Numbered from the stretch's first letter, positions 47,459 through 59,010 are shown. The stretch is DNA of 64,000 nt from Rhytidiadelphus loreus (GCA_947034895.1 OX344762.1:7879501-7943500), one strand, 5' to 3'. A program made the numbers and translations. The notes: generated by a model not told the origin, from the letters alone.

Positions 47459-49130
47459 CTAAGTAACCTGCATACACATCACATCCAACACAAAAAGAAA
47501 AAAGTGGACAATTACACCTATGACCAACAAAGGGTGAATCTTCTTGAAACTCCTTATGCATCGTGCCATCGTCCAGGTATTGGTCTTCCACCTCATTGGT
47601 GATTCAAGTATTTGGCCAAAATCCATCCCACAATGTTTCTTGTACCACAAATGATGCATTGAGAGGACTTCTCACACCTTCCCAATATTTCTTCACTGGC
47701 TCATTTTTCTTCCAGAACTCTCTTGACAAATCCTAATTACCCATTGTACCCCACAATGCAATGTACCGTTTAAATCCTTGCAAACCTCATCAAGGCAACG
47801 CATTTGTTGCGGTGCCAAAGGTAGGAGATTGTCCCTTGGCACTTTAGAACTTCTATCTATTGTCCCTTTCCACAAGCAAATCCCATTGCCTTCTTTTGGC
47901 AACCAATCAACATTGGTACAAAAGATCTTGTACTGCATCAAGGGCCATCCGTTGGAATCCTTTGTAACATTTGAACTATTGTTCTTGAGAATGGCTTTGT
48001 AGAGAATCATCACTTGTATGCAAGTACCCTTTGACGAATTGCTTGAAATCAAGAACCTTTTCAATGAAATGAAGAATCACGAGTTGCGTTTCGCAATCCA
48101 TGAAGGACTTCATCAACCTTGGAAGTATAGGGTAGTCATTCATCTTCAATTTGGTGCTCCAATGATTGAATAACGCATCGATGTCTTCATGAATGTGTCC
48201 AACAATGAGAAAATTAATCTTTCAAAAAATAGCTCTATAGACAAGGAGAAAGTAGAATGCAAACTCCACCAGTTCTTCTTGTCACTAGAAGCATTGTTAA
48301 GCTAAAGAGTCAATGTTGGAGGAAGAAGTTTAGGTTTGACCAACTCTTTGGGGGGCAACCCAAAGGAGTTTATACAAATCTCTAAGCCTATTAATAAAAC
48401 CTTAGTTGATTCAAAATGGTATCTTCCTACAAACAATTAACGAGATGAATGTTTGGGTTGCAATTCTAGATCTCACAATAATTTTGCAATGGACTGGACG
48501 ATATGGTTGGAATTCATTGGGAAGATGTTCACGCCATAGTCCACATATCTCACGTCTCCATGACCATGACCAATTATGCCCTTAACAACAACGGGCATCT
48601 TCCTAAAATAATCGTTGCTCTTGCTCTTATGAAATAATGGGGAGAAGCGGTCTTTGAATGATCCATCTTGTCATAAATTATGGTCAAAACGTTGTCAAGA
48701 TACATCTTAGACATTCTTTGGTTTCCATAATACAAATACCTATGCACCTTTTGTCCCGAGAGGTGCACTTTCAATTTATTTGACTACACTTATTGTGCCT
48801 ACGAACTTGAAGTGCAAGCACTTTTGAGTTGCTTATACCTATTGCATACCTCACAACAAGCAAAACTATCACCTCGAGCCTTCGGAGTGCACTACTAGAA
48901 AGGATATGACCAAAAGAACTAAAATTCAACCGAAAATTGTTGTTAGTTCAATCATTTACGGATTGTTGTTTCGGACAAAATCTAACTAAAATCTGTTGTT
49001 TCTTCTGTTGTTTCGGACAAATAAGAAAATTAAATAATAATAATTATTATTTTTTAATTTTAAATTTAAATTTATTTTATTTTTAAATGCCAACTAGGCA
49101 AGCTGCCAACTAGGCAACCACGGGCACCTT

Positions 49131-49197
49131 GCCTTCGGGGGGATTCGAACCCCCGACCTTCGAGTTAAATTCTAAGGTTTCATCCACTAAGCCACCT
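49131..49197 (-). other. tRNA-like segment in CACTA element B
   Basis: On the minus strand it has an A-box TGGCTTAGTGG that fits the consensus at every defined position, a perfect B-box GGTTCGAATCC, and a perfect T-arm GGGGG-TTCGAAT-CCCCC. The middle (ACCTT ... AAGGT) can pair, but its loop is 13 bases, too long for a normal anticodon loop, and no acceptor stem closes. It is therefore tRNA-derived or tRNA-mimicking rather than a tRNA gene. Confidence 0.65.
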
Positions 49198-49271
49198 TTG
49201 AATTTGCATGTCTTCATTAGTAAAAAAAATGCATTTCAATTCTTTCTAAGTAATTTTTTATGTGCTTTGTG

Positions 49272-49617
49272 AAGTCAGCAGACTTTAGGGCTAATTTTCA
49301 CATAGTAAATTGACTTTTTCTTAAAAACTTAGAACTAAGAAAAGTTGAAAAATAAAGTTATCTTTCATCTCCAAAAATCCGTTTGTGATTTAGATTTTTT
49401 AATAAGAAGTTATGGACAAAAATCAGAGAGGGTGTTAAAAAGTGAAAAGAAAATGGCCCTCTCTGAATTTTGCCCATAACTTCTTATTGGAAAATCGAAA
49501 TTGCAAACGGATTTTTGGAGATGAAAGTTAATTTTGTTTTCCAACTTTTCTTAGTTCTAAGTTTAAGAAAAAAAGTAGATTTACTATGTGAAAATGGACC
49601 CTGAAGTCTACTGAATT
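49272..49617. repeat. long fold-back 1 of CACTA element B
   Basis: AAGTCAGCAGACTTTAGGG opens the left arm and CCTGAAGTCTACTGAA closes the right. Inner arms pair through AAAATCAGAGAGGG / CCCTCTCTGAATTTT and AAAAATCCGTTTG / CAAACGGATTTTT. Confidence 0.82.
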
Positions 49618-49672
49618 TTTGAAATACCAATTTGTGAATGATTAAAATTTTTTTATAAATAATTCCATATTT

Positions 49673-50027
49673 TCAGCGGACTTCAGAGTCCATTTACTCA
49701 TATTAGAACACATTTTTTCACAAAACTTGTAACTATGAAAAGTTGTAGATTTAAGCTATCTCTTACCTCCAAAAATCCGTTTGTGATTTTGATCCTCCTA
49801 TCAAAAGTTATGAACAGAAATCAGAGAGGATGTTTGACAATGTTAAATAAATGTTCACAACTACCCCTCTCTGATTTTTATCTATAACTTTTGATTGGAG
49901 GATCTAAATCCCAAACGGATTTTTGGAGGTGAAAGATAGCTTGATTTTACAACTTTTTTTAGTTACAAGTTTTGTGAAAAAATGTGTTCTACTATGAGAG
50001 ATTGGACTCCAAAGTCTGCTGAATTGA
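49673..50027. repeat. long fold-back 2 of CACTA element B
   Basis: TCAGCGGACTTCAGAGTCC at the left and GGACTCCAAAGTCTGCTGAA at the right. Inner arms pair through AAATCAGAGAGG / CCTCTCTGATTTTT and CCAAAAATCCGTTTG / CAAACGGATTTTTGG. Confidence 0.82.
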
Positions 50028-51339
50028 AAAAACACTAATTTCACATGTTCAAAATTTTTTTTAATCATTATATTTAAATTCCTAAAAGATTCCACGAAGA
50101 ATCTAGAAAATTCTCATAAAATTCCCGAAGATTCCCAAAGATTCCCAAAGATTCCCAAAGATTCCAAAAAGATTCCAAAAGATTCCAAAAAGATTCCAAA
50201 ATTTAAAAAAAAAAATCCAAATCAATAGAAACTTGTTGATTCGGTCATTGCACTATCCAAAACAACAGAAAGTATTTGCCATTCTGTTGTTTTTCAACAG
50301 ATATGATCAAAATGATCATTGTACTACTCTAAATAACACAAATTAGTTGATTTTCTGTTCTTGTAGACGTGCCTTTCTAGTAGTGGTGTACCCTAGAAAA
50401 GATTGAAGTCGAATGTTGCTCAATTTGCTAGCCAAAATATATATTGCAATTGAAATGAAAAATTCATGTTGTTGGTCTCCGACAACATGTCCTTGTGAAA
50501 TGTAGATAGTAGGACCATGGAGGGGACTTTCTCCCCTAATTGAAGGGTCCTCGTTTTGTGTGGCATTTGATCCATTTTGTTCTCTACCAATAATTAAAGA
50601 GAAGTTGTGGCTTGCAAAAAGTGTATCTGAGGCTTCTTCATTTCAAAGTTGTCATGATGCTCCGAGTTTTTATCATCCTTTGTCATCTTTTGGTACCTAT
50701 AAAAGGTAGACTTTGATGCTCCATGAATGTGACACCAAGCCGGGACAAACTTCATGGTTTGCCAAAGTGATCATATCCCTTTCACTCTCATCAAGGTGGA
50801 TTTGCTTGTGCATATCTAGCAAACGCATCTCTTAATTTAGTATACTCGACTGTCAACATGCATGGTGGATTGATTGGCTTGAATCTACTCACACAAAAAT
50901 GGTTGCAAGTAGTTTTTGCTAGAAACTTTAGTGATTGCCTACGGTGTGAGCTAGGAAGACTTCTTTCTTCGACAAGTTGGTAGGCTCTTTCCTCTCTTGC
51001 AAGCTCTCGTAGGAATGAAGTCTAGTTCGAACACACTGCCTACATCCATTCATTGCAATATTGAAGAGATGTGTTTGTTTGTGATCATACAAAGATGCAC
51101 CATTAAGGTAAACTCTCGAAATGTGCCAAGAGTGAATTGACCACATCCACTCAAATAGAACTTCAGCCTCGCAAAGAGATTCCAAAATATGAATTGCGAC
51201 CTGATCTTCATCAAGCAGCTCCCCGTCCATATCAAAGACAAGATTTGCATTAACACTATGGCAATTTCCTTTTTCCGCCTCTGCCCCAACGTCATTTGTA
51301 AGGGTGCACTACAACAAAAGTAGTGTCTTATGACTGCAG

Positions 51340-51910
51340 TGAGTCGTAAAATAAAAAAATATGACTCAAACAGAAATCATTGTAGATGACTCGGAATATG
51401 ACTGACTACAGTCGTTTGGAAGCATTTGCTTCAGACATCAGTCATATTGACAGTTATATAAGTTGAGGGGTATAAATAGCTATAATTAGCCATAGTATGC
51501 CAACAAGGCGTATATTTTGACTATTTTTGACTTTTTCTTGAGCTGCCCAGATAAATGAAAAAATCTTATGTAGAATATGACTACGTTGAGTCATATTTTT
51601 TGATGACGTGGAATATGACTGAGGTAAGTCATATTTTTTGTTACTATGGAATATGACTGCGTTGAGTCATATTTTTTGATGACATGGAATATGACTGGGT
51701 TGAGTCATATTTTTTGTTATTATGGTCTTATGGAATATGACTGTGGTGAGTCATATTTTTTGTTGATGTGGAATATAACTACAGTGAGTTATATTTTTTG
51801 TTGATGTAGAATATGACTCAAGTGAGTCATATTTTTAGCTAATGTTGAAATATGACTCTCTTGAGTTATATTTTTGAATGATGTGGAATATGACTCTCAT
51901 GAGTCATTTT
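51340..51910. repeat. subterminal palindrome array of CACTA element C
   Basis: About ten units of GGAATATGACT-N4-5-GAGTCATATTTTT spaced roughly 35-40 bp apart. Each contains an inverted ATATGACT / AGTCATAT pair. Confidence 0.88.
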
Positions 51911-52774
51911 CTCGATTGGCATGGTAGTTCACGTGGATGTCATTGGTAATTTTATGATTGATTGCAATCATGTTTTGGGAAGCATAGTCATATTTTGGTG
52001 TACATAACTATGAGCATTATATGACTATAGATAGTTATATTTGGGCCAATACATATCATGAAATATAACTCAAGCAAGTGATATTCCAAATGATTAACAA
52101 TCATATTTCTTATATTTGTGTGTGCTATTTGTCATTGAGGTGATTGAGGTTCAAAATAACTTCAATTACAAACTACAATCATGTTTCTCATACATTTTAA
52201 ATGTATTTGACACATTGCAATCATACATTAAAATGATTTAACAATTGAATAAAAGATTTCATGTAGTTAAAAACAAATACATATGATTTTAAAGATATAC
52301 AAGAAACAATTATATTGGAGAGGGAATATATAAGAAGGAATGTGATTCCTTTCAATGATATTTATAATTTATGAGTCACAAATACAAAATATGTATATCA
52401 CAATGAATTATTTACACAAGTCAATAGAGACTATATTTCTTATAATAATATGAAGTGAGTTGCAAGTAGCCTCCAACGACTTTGTTCCAATTTTGTTGCT
52501 TGCATATACAATTAAAGAAATAGGAGGTTAATTTTTAATGAACATACAACAAAGCTCAATCTTCAAAAGTTTACAACAATAGAAAATATGTAATACAAAT
52601 TTAGGATAAGAAGAAAAACAATGGTGATGCAAGGAACAAGAAGAAAAAAGGCAACAAGTGCTAAAAGATAACAACAAATACAAGTTAAGATGCACAAGAA
52701 ACAATAAGGAGCAACTACCAAGAGGTAACAAGAAACAACAAAAAAGAAACAAGAAACAAAAAGAGAGAACAAAA

Positions 52775-52866
52775 AGTAAGAAAGAAGAAATCAAGAAAGA
52801 AGAAATCAAGAAAGAAGAAATCAAGAAAGAAGAAATCAAGAAAGAAGAAATCAAGAAAGAAGAAGA
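52775..52866. repeat. 15-bp minisatellite inside CACTA element C
   Basis: About six perfect copies of AAGAAATCAAGAAAG (15 bp). Read on the plus strand they encode a KKEEI repeat, but the surrounding frame is low-complexity Lys/Glu/Gln. Further degenerate repeats of GATGCAACAAAACACAACAA follow to about 53200. Confidence 0.85.
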
Positions 52867-53261
52867 AAAAAGAATTAAGATGCAAGAAGGAAAAAACAAG
52901 AAACAAGAGTGAAGATGCAACAAAAGACAACAACTCTAAGAAATAAAAGTAACTTAAGATGCAACAAAAGACAACAAAACACAACAACTAAGAAACAAGA
53001 GTGAACTCAAGATGCAACAAAACACAACAATTAAGAAACAAGACTGAATTCAAAATGCTACAAAATACAATTAAGAAGCAAGAGTAAAGATACAACAAAA
53101 CACAACAACTGAGAAGCAAGAGTGAAGATGCAACAAAAATAACAACTAAAAAGCATGAATAAACATGCAACAAAACAACAACTTAGAAGTACAAAAGAAG
53201 AAGCAACAATAGGTAAGAACTAAGAGACAATAAAAGGTAAAGAAGAAGAGTAAAAAAATGA

Positions 53262-53400
53262 CAGCTAGGGTTTTAAAACCCTAAAAAGTGGTGGCTAGGG
53301 TTTCAAAATCCTAAAAAAATGACGGCTAGGGTTTCAAAATCCTAAAAAGTGGTGGCTAGGGTTTCAAAACCCTTAAAAAGTGGTGATTAGGTTTCAAAAT
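53262..53400. repeat. telobox-like tandem repeat inside CACTA element C
   Basis: Five copies of a unit of about 34 bp containing GGCTAGGGTTT then AAA(A/T)CCCTAAAAA. Each holds the plant telomere-type word TAGGGTTT, and several also hold its inverse AAACCCT or AATCCTA. Confidence 0.8.
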
Positions 53401-53921
53401 TTTAAACAATAGCTTGTCTATATTTTTTTTGATTGCCCATGTTTTTCTTAGGTTGCCCCAAAACAAAAAAAATGTCACTACCATGAAAATATGACTAATA
53501 ATATAACTCAATGTTCTCAAACGAGTTCCCTATTGTTCCCTATGAAATACTTTGGTGTTCCCAACGGACGTATAATATACGCCCTTGAAGTACAAGGCTC
53601 AAAAATGATTGGCAGTCATATTTTGCAGTCATATTTCTCCCCAAGGTATTGACCTCCAAGAATATGACTGTGAGTAGTCGCCAGTCATCCTCAGTCATAT
53701 TTTTGCAGTCATAAAATACTGCCATTGTTGTAGTCGTGACGCACTTGGTATACCTAAAAGCACAATGGATTACCTTGCAAGCTGCAACACCTATCGACAA
53801 AGTTGGCACTAGAATTATAAACTTGTTGGCATCAAGATTATTTGTTCAACAAGAAGAAAAAAAATTATTTTGGCAGTATGATTTTTCCTCGAGGCAAGGA
53901 TAATCAGCATTTTAATGTCAT

Positions 53922-54134
53922 ATTTAACTACTTCTGGACTATTCAATGAATTTTGGACTAAACATTTGAAGATCATAGGGTAATAACATTGTGAGCCCTT
54001 CCAATGTTTGTATAGATTTCCCGATGACCATCGTGGGATCTCCCGATGATTGTGAAATCTCCTGATGACCATTGTAGGATCTCCCAATTACCATTATTAA
54101 TTTTGGACTTTCAAAAGTCCAAAAGTAGTTAAAT
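53922..54134. mobile_element. MITE, TTTAACTACTT family, copy 2
   Basis: The left end ATTTAACTACTTCTGGACT and right end AGTCCAAAAGTAGTTAAAT are inverted. The interior (GAATTTTGGAC, CCAATGTTTG, ATTATTAATTTTGGAC) matches the 32.64-kb copy. It lies about 110 bp beyond the start of the DUF7869-like pseudogene. Confidence 0.75.
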
Positions 54135-54279
54135 ATGGCATATTTTTGCACTCTGAGAAATTCCTAATTAGATTGTTTGCGACTCAAAGATAGATCCAAG
54201 TAGAAGAAAAAGTTAGACATCATTATTTTAAATAGACATAATTAATCTCTAAACATAATCATATATACTATTTTATGCA

Positions 54280-54990
54280 TAAATTTATCTTTAGCTCAAA
54301 GATAATCTAGGCAAATACTAATATCAAAACTTCTAGAACACAGTGCTAAAGCAGACAACAAAATTAAAATAATATGTGCTATAGAGTATAGATTGCATTG
54401 TTAATAGTAATGGAGGTTTATCCTTTTATCTTCAACTTGAAGATAAAGAATTGGAAATATATCTTCATAAGTAATCATTTTTTAAAAGGATCAATATTTG
54501 TATTATATAAAATATAAATAATCTCTGAACACAATGTAATATACTACTCTTTCAAAAGATGTATCTTTGAGTTGAAGATAAATGTAGCAAACACTATCAT
54601 AAGAGTTTGAAAAGGTAGTTCTTAATATCTAGTCTATATTCAAATAGTGTGTACTACACACTACATTGTTGGCAATATTGGAAGTATAGCATTCTTTCCT
54701 TGACTCAAAGACAAATAATTGGGAGTATTTCCTTACAAGTAATCATTATGTGAATCGGTCAATATTATAGCAACAACAAATACTCCATTTAATAAATAAA
54801 AAATTATCTTTGATTTGAAGATAATTGAAGATAACATTTGTGTTGGAAATCTAGAAGAATTGTAGTAATATGATAGGAAGATGTAATTAATCTATAAAAT
54901 GTTTATGTCAAATATCAATCATATGTGATAAAAATTTATTTTCAAGTCAAAGATAAATAGAGAAACTAGGGTATTGTAAATTATCCTCAA
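54280..54990. repeat. array of short palindromes around TTATCTT / AAGATAA
   Basis: Separate small inverted repeats occur near 54285, 54425, 54560, 54803, 54935 and 54974: for example TTATCTTTAGCTCAAAGATAA, TTATCTTCAACTTGAAGATAA, TTATCTTTGATTTGAAGATAA and TTATCCTCAACTCGAGGATAA. The last has lost the core word but kept the pairing by matched changes on both arms. Confidence 0.7.
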
Positions 54991-56086
54991 CTCGAGGATA
55001 ATTTTTAACTATTATTGAGACATTGAATACTATGTATGGTATTTTACACTTTAAATTTTGGAAACCACATTCTATACTATACATAAAATATAGAACATGA
55101 GAAATATAGCATCTAAATGATCGATATTGAAGACAACGTGTTCCAAACAATGAAAATCTAGCACACCCAACTATCCATGTATATGACTAGTATGTAGATA
55201 GATGATAGAAATCACAAACACTAAAAACATAGACAATGAAATAGAGTAAGGAGAACAAAACCAAAATGAACGTACCAGATCTCAAGCAATATTAATCTAC
55301 ATAGGAGCTACTAATTTCGTAAACAATAAAACAAAGGAACAAAACACAATGGTTCAAAGGTCATACAAGAGCAAAGTCTACAACATGCGATGGACGAGGG
55401 ATAACAAGAAAACAAGAAAACAAAACGTTGTGCTTGTGGGAGAAAGACAATGCACCCAATGGCATGACAAAATCAATGGGAAGTTAATGGCATTTGAAAA
55501 TTTAAAGATTTTAGGACATAGGGGAGAAGAACCTCCTTGGTTTAAGGGGCATTGACATTCTCATTGTCCGTTAAATTAAAAGCTAAGAATGTGGAATATA
55601 GAAGAATTTTTCATTCAATGAAATGGAATCTATAGTGTCGAACTGCAAATGTTTTTGAGATATAATTAGGGAAATTTTACTTTAGAACAATTTTGAGAGT
55701 GGCCATTTCTTGTGGAATGTCAAATGTAATTGAAACCATTGTTGAATTTAGAATTTGTTAAATTCCAAAATTCTCTCTCCATCCACTATTTGATATTTTT
55801 TAAACAAAGTCCAATTTAGGGCGGTATTTCAAGTAGTTGGGCCACCAATTTGGGAGCTTTGAATAGGATATGGATTTTAGGATTTAGGATTTAAGATCAA
55901 GATTCTATTATAGAGTTTGGAATTTAGGGTTTAGGAATTTCGGTTTCAATATACTTGAGAGTGGTTTTGGTCACATCTCTAAATTTTTGAAGTTTTTTTT
56001 CCAAAACTCCATTGATCTATTTTTATTTGTAAAAATGCAATGTAAATGAAGTAAAGCATGTTCCTCATATGGGAAGTTCATAGACA
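54991..56086. other. no gene seen
   Basis: AT-rich; a 68-codon frame near 55349 has no recognisable content. Confidence 0.4.
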
Positions 56087-57994
56087 TTGGGACAAACAAA
56101 GACGGCCTTCGTCCCAATGAAAGTAGGGGTTCAATCAAAGAAGTATTGTTTTTTTGTGAAGTGCATGCTCTATAAATTTTTACACACTACATTCACACTT
56201 CTTAAGGATGTCAAATTTCGTTGTAGTTTGGAGCTCGATGACGAAGAAGATGGTGGAGCCTGTCACTAGTTTTTTATTCCAGAACTACAAGGCACCCTTT
56301 GACATCCTAGGTCAAGACAACTACAGGAGGGTAGAAATCTCTGAGGAAAAATTCTTTACTCAGGCTAGGAATCCATAGAAGAATCTGATTTTCTACTAGT
56401 GTTTTCAAAGTGCTTGAAGAACAATTGCTCCTAGAGCCTTATGACCCTAAGTCTTTTAACAAGGACAATACTATTCTCATTGATGACTCTCTTCAAAAAG
56501 GTATCTGCAATGAAAACGGGAATTTGATATTCCTCAAAAGTTGGAATCATGACATGTGTTGAGACAAAATCCTCTTGAGCAACCTCATTTTATGGTTGTG
56601 GTGATTCTATGAGGATTGTCCACTCGACTGCTTGACTAAGTTCGTTGACGCAAATTGCATTGGTATGACCCTCGTGTCCTCTTCCTCTAATAAAGCCAAA
56701 TATATTTTGGAAGGGATGAGGATGTCCATCAAGAAATTTGGGTTGCGTTTTCTCCTATCGGGAATGAATCCAGTGATTGAAAAAGAGAGATTTAGGAAGA
56801 AATAGACTTCTCCATGTCATAGTTGATCATAGAACTCCTTGTACATCGTATGAATATGGATTCTTATATAAATTTCATTCATATGTATTACTAAAAATTT
56901 GAAATTTGATTTGAACCATTGGCCTCTTTGGAGAGTACTATATTGTCTTTTTATGTTTGTTCAACATATTTTTTCTTCTATGTTGAGTTATCTTTTGGTT
57001 GAGAATAATTGTGGAAGAAGTTTGTTCAGTCCCATTGTTTCAGGTTAGAAGATTCATTCTACACCTACTCCGATAAAGGCAACCACTGACAAGGAGCTTG
57101 TTGTTTGGATCAAATGCATTGCTTTCAAAGAGATATGATTTGGCTAGAAGGGGCTTTGTATTGTCCTCTTATTCTAAACCTTACCTTCTCAGCTCCGCCA
57201 TGGATGTGGCTTCAATAGCCATTGACTTCTCAAAAGGGGATATGGAGGAAGGCATGGTGGACAACCCATCAAGTCAGGGTCCAAAGAAGACCCCAATTTA
57301 TTTGCCCTCACTAGTGAAGAGGACTACTTTGACTTTAAGTTGATTGCATTTATAATTGTTGACTTTGTGAACCTCAAACTCTCCACATAGAAAACTATAT
57401 GCAAATGAAAATAACAAGTTGAGGATCTTCACCTCAAGGATGAATTGTGGTCACTAATAGTAGTTGCGCATCACCGTCTCCAAATGAATGACCTTCGGAA
57501 TGACCTTAGAACAAATTCCATGGGAGGAAATTGTAAAAGGAAGGTTCCATTGGGTGCATATTGTGTTGGTCAAAGCCCTTGACTTGTAGACATTGTTAGG
57601 TCCCTCCTTTCTAAATCTATGGGAGGTAGATCTTTGCCTTCCACTATTCCTATTTCCCATTGAACAACTTTTCAAGACTTTTGGCGGTCATATTATACAC
57701 AATCCACTACAACTGTTGATCCATACACAAGCATTGTCAATAGATCGATACCAAGGTTGCCTCCTCGAGGTTCTAGGTCTCTTTCAAACTCCGAGATTCT
57801 ACAATTCGAACGAAAGCAAAGGCAAGGTCAAGGAATTAATGAAGATGGTGATGTTCAGTACTTCTAGTAATAAAAGTGAATTGCCCAAGTCTTCTCGACG
57901 CGAGGATATTTTTAGAAGGTTGTCCAAGTTAAAAGCCTTGGAGACAGTCAATCAAGCTGTAAAGAGTAGTTCTTCTACTAAGAATGATGGTTAG
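56087..57994 (+). pseudogene. coding-like remnants, unknown family
   Basis: Plus-strand open pieces at 56087-56269, 57098-57343 and 57593-57994 (133 aa) have less biased composition than the flanks. Between them the frames are broken by stops. The 133-aa piece ends in a basic, Ser-rich, helix-prone tail (EDIFRRLSKLKALETVN). I do not recognise the family. They may be parts of one decayed gene or transposon protein; the shared strand is the only link. Confidence 0.25.
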
Positions 57995-58269
57995 TAGAGT
58001 GATTCTTGTTTACAAAGGTGTCTACTTTGTGAAAAGATAATTATTATTAATTGATCAATCAAATTAATAGTTATTAGTATATACAAAAAACAATTTTATG
58101 TGCACATAGCCTATATTTTTACACTAAAACATTCAATCATTAGAATTACTGAGATTTCATTTCCTATAAAGTGAAGTATATATACAAGTGAGATAAATTA
58201 TTTCATATGTACAGTGGGGTCCCAATCAAAATGGCATTTCTGGAATTGCAGGGAAGGAATTTTCTATGC

Positions 58270-59010
58270 TGCCAACTTTGACAGCCTTTTAAGAGTTGAA
58301 AGATTGGTATATTGTTACGAAATTCTTACCACAACATCATCTTTATGTTAATAACACATATATCAAATTTCAAGGCCAAAATATTTATACAAAAAAGATA
58401 TTTGAAATTTATCAACATGTGTAGCCATGAGAAAAATTTCACTACTTCCAACTTTGACAGACTCCCAAAGATTGAAATTTATTTTCTGTTCATATGAAAT
58501 TTTTGGCATAGGACCATCTATATATTGATTACATGTGTGAAAAAAATTTAAGTCCAAAATACCCCCACAAAAATAGATATTCAAAATTTCTTGAGTCTCA
58601 ACATGTGTAGTTGTGAGAAACAATTAAGGAAACCATTTCACTACTGCCAACTTTGACACCCTCCCTATGGATGAAAAATTGTTAATTTATCATGAATTTT
58701 TTGGCAGAGGATCATCTCTATGTTGATAACATGTATGACAAATTTCAAGGCCAAAAGATTCACAAAAAAGAAATGTTCAAAATCTACCAACAAGTGTAAC
58801 TATGAGAAACAATTTTAAGGTTGCCAACTTCAACACCCTCCCTAGGGCTGAATTCTTTTTTAACTATGAATTATTTTGGCATAAGACCATTTCTATATTG
58901 ATAAAATGTGCGCCAAATTTCAAGGTCAAAAGATTTACCAAAAAAGTGATATTCTAATTCTACCAACATGTGTACTTGTAAGAATGACTTTCTACATCTC
59001 TGTCAAACTT
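58270..59010. repeat. tandem repeats, about 170-200 bp, inside the TA-flanked element
   Basis: CAACTTTGACA(C/G) recurs near 58274, 58449, 58649 and, with CAACTTCAACA, near 58825. Between them run ACCATCT.TAT.TTGATAACA, AAATTTCAAGGCCAAAA and CAACATGTGTAG in the same order. Confidence 0.8.

Larger units (their letters stand above)
48900..50385. mobile_element. non-autonomous CACTA element B with tRNA-like segment and two fold-backs
   Basis: The ends CACTACTAGAAAGG and CTTTCTAGTAGTG are inverted, with target duplication GTG on both sides (48897-48899, 50386-50388). Inside, in order: subterminal AACTAAAATTCAACCG-type words; GCCAACTAGGCAA repeats (49089-49120); a tRNA-like block, minus strand (49131-49197); fold-backs 49272-49617 and 49673-50027; a run of GATTCCCAAA repeats (50125-50200). 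Total 1486 bp, no transposase. It shares its plan with element A and was inserted into the coding frame of the DUF7869-like gene. Confidence 0.88.
51307..53735. mobile_element. non-autonomous CACTA element C, 2.4 kb
   Basis: The left end CACTACAACAAAAGTAG and right end CCATTGTTGTAGTC are inverted; the last base is C where G is expected. The target duplication GTG lies at 51304-51306 and 53736-53738. The left 600 bp is an array of subterminal palindromes (ATATGACT ... AGTCATAT); the right end carries GCAGTCATA words in the opposite sense. Such dense subterminal repeats are typical transposase-binding regions in CACTA elements. The interior holds minisatellites rather than a transposase. It lies in the same decayed gene as element B. 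Confidence 0.85.
47459..53809 (-). pseudogene. decayed DUF7869-like gene, interrupted by two CACTA elements
   Basis: Minus-strand coding remnants, reading from high to low coordinates, are 53809-53739, 51303-50389 and 48899-about 47460. Segments recognised: TLTNDVGAEAEKGN and LFNIAMNGCRQCVRT in the first part; ARGDSFACCEVCNRYKQL at the joint near 48.9/50.4 kb; TIIYDKMDHSKTASPH (about 48.66 kb); GIIGHGHGDVRYVDYGVNIF (about 48.55 kb); VGHIHEDIDALFNHWS (about 48.18 kb); DSNGWPLMQYK (about 47.94 kb). The KMDHSKTASP, HGHGD and VGHxHxDIDALF motifs match, from memory, large uncharacterised eukaryotic proteins now labelled DUF7869, often multicopy and perhaps transposon-related. In-frame stops (just after KQLKSAC and after SHSQEQ) and at least one frameshift show decay beyond the two insertions. 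Host function is unknown. A start at the ATG at 53809 (MPTLSIGVAACK) is possible but unproven. Confidence 0.65.

Noticed and set aside
49131..49197. Genuine tRNA gene at 49.13 kb
   Set aside because: The boxes and T-arm are good, but the anticodon loop would be 13 bases and no acceptor stem forms.
52528..52987. Overlapping long frames on both strands around 52.5-53.0 kb
   Set aside because: They arise from purine-rich/pyrimidine-rich low-complexity and the 15-bp minisatellite, not from a protein gene.
51307..53735. CRISPR-like array from the regularly spaced ATATGACT repeats
   Set aside because: The repeats are short palindromes without unique equal-length spacers, lie inside CACTA ends, and the DNA is plant nuclear.
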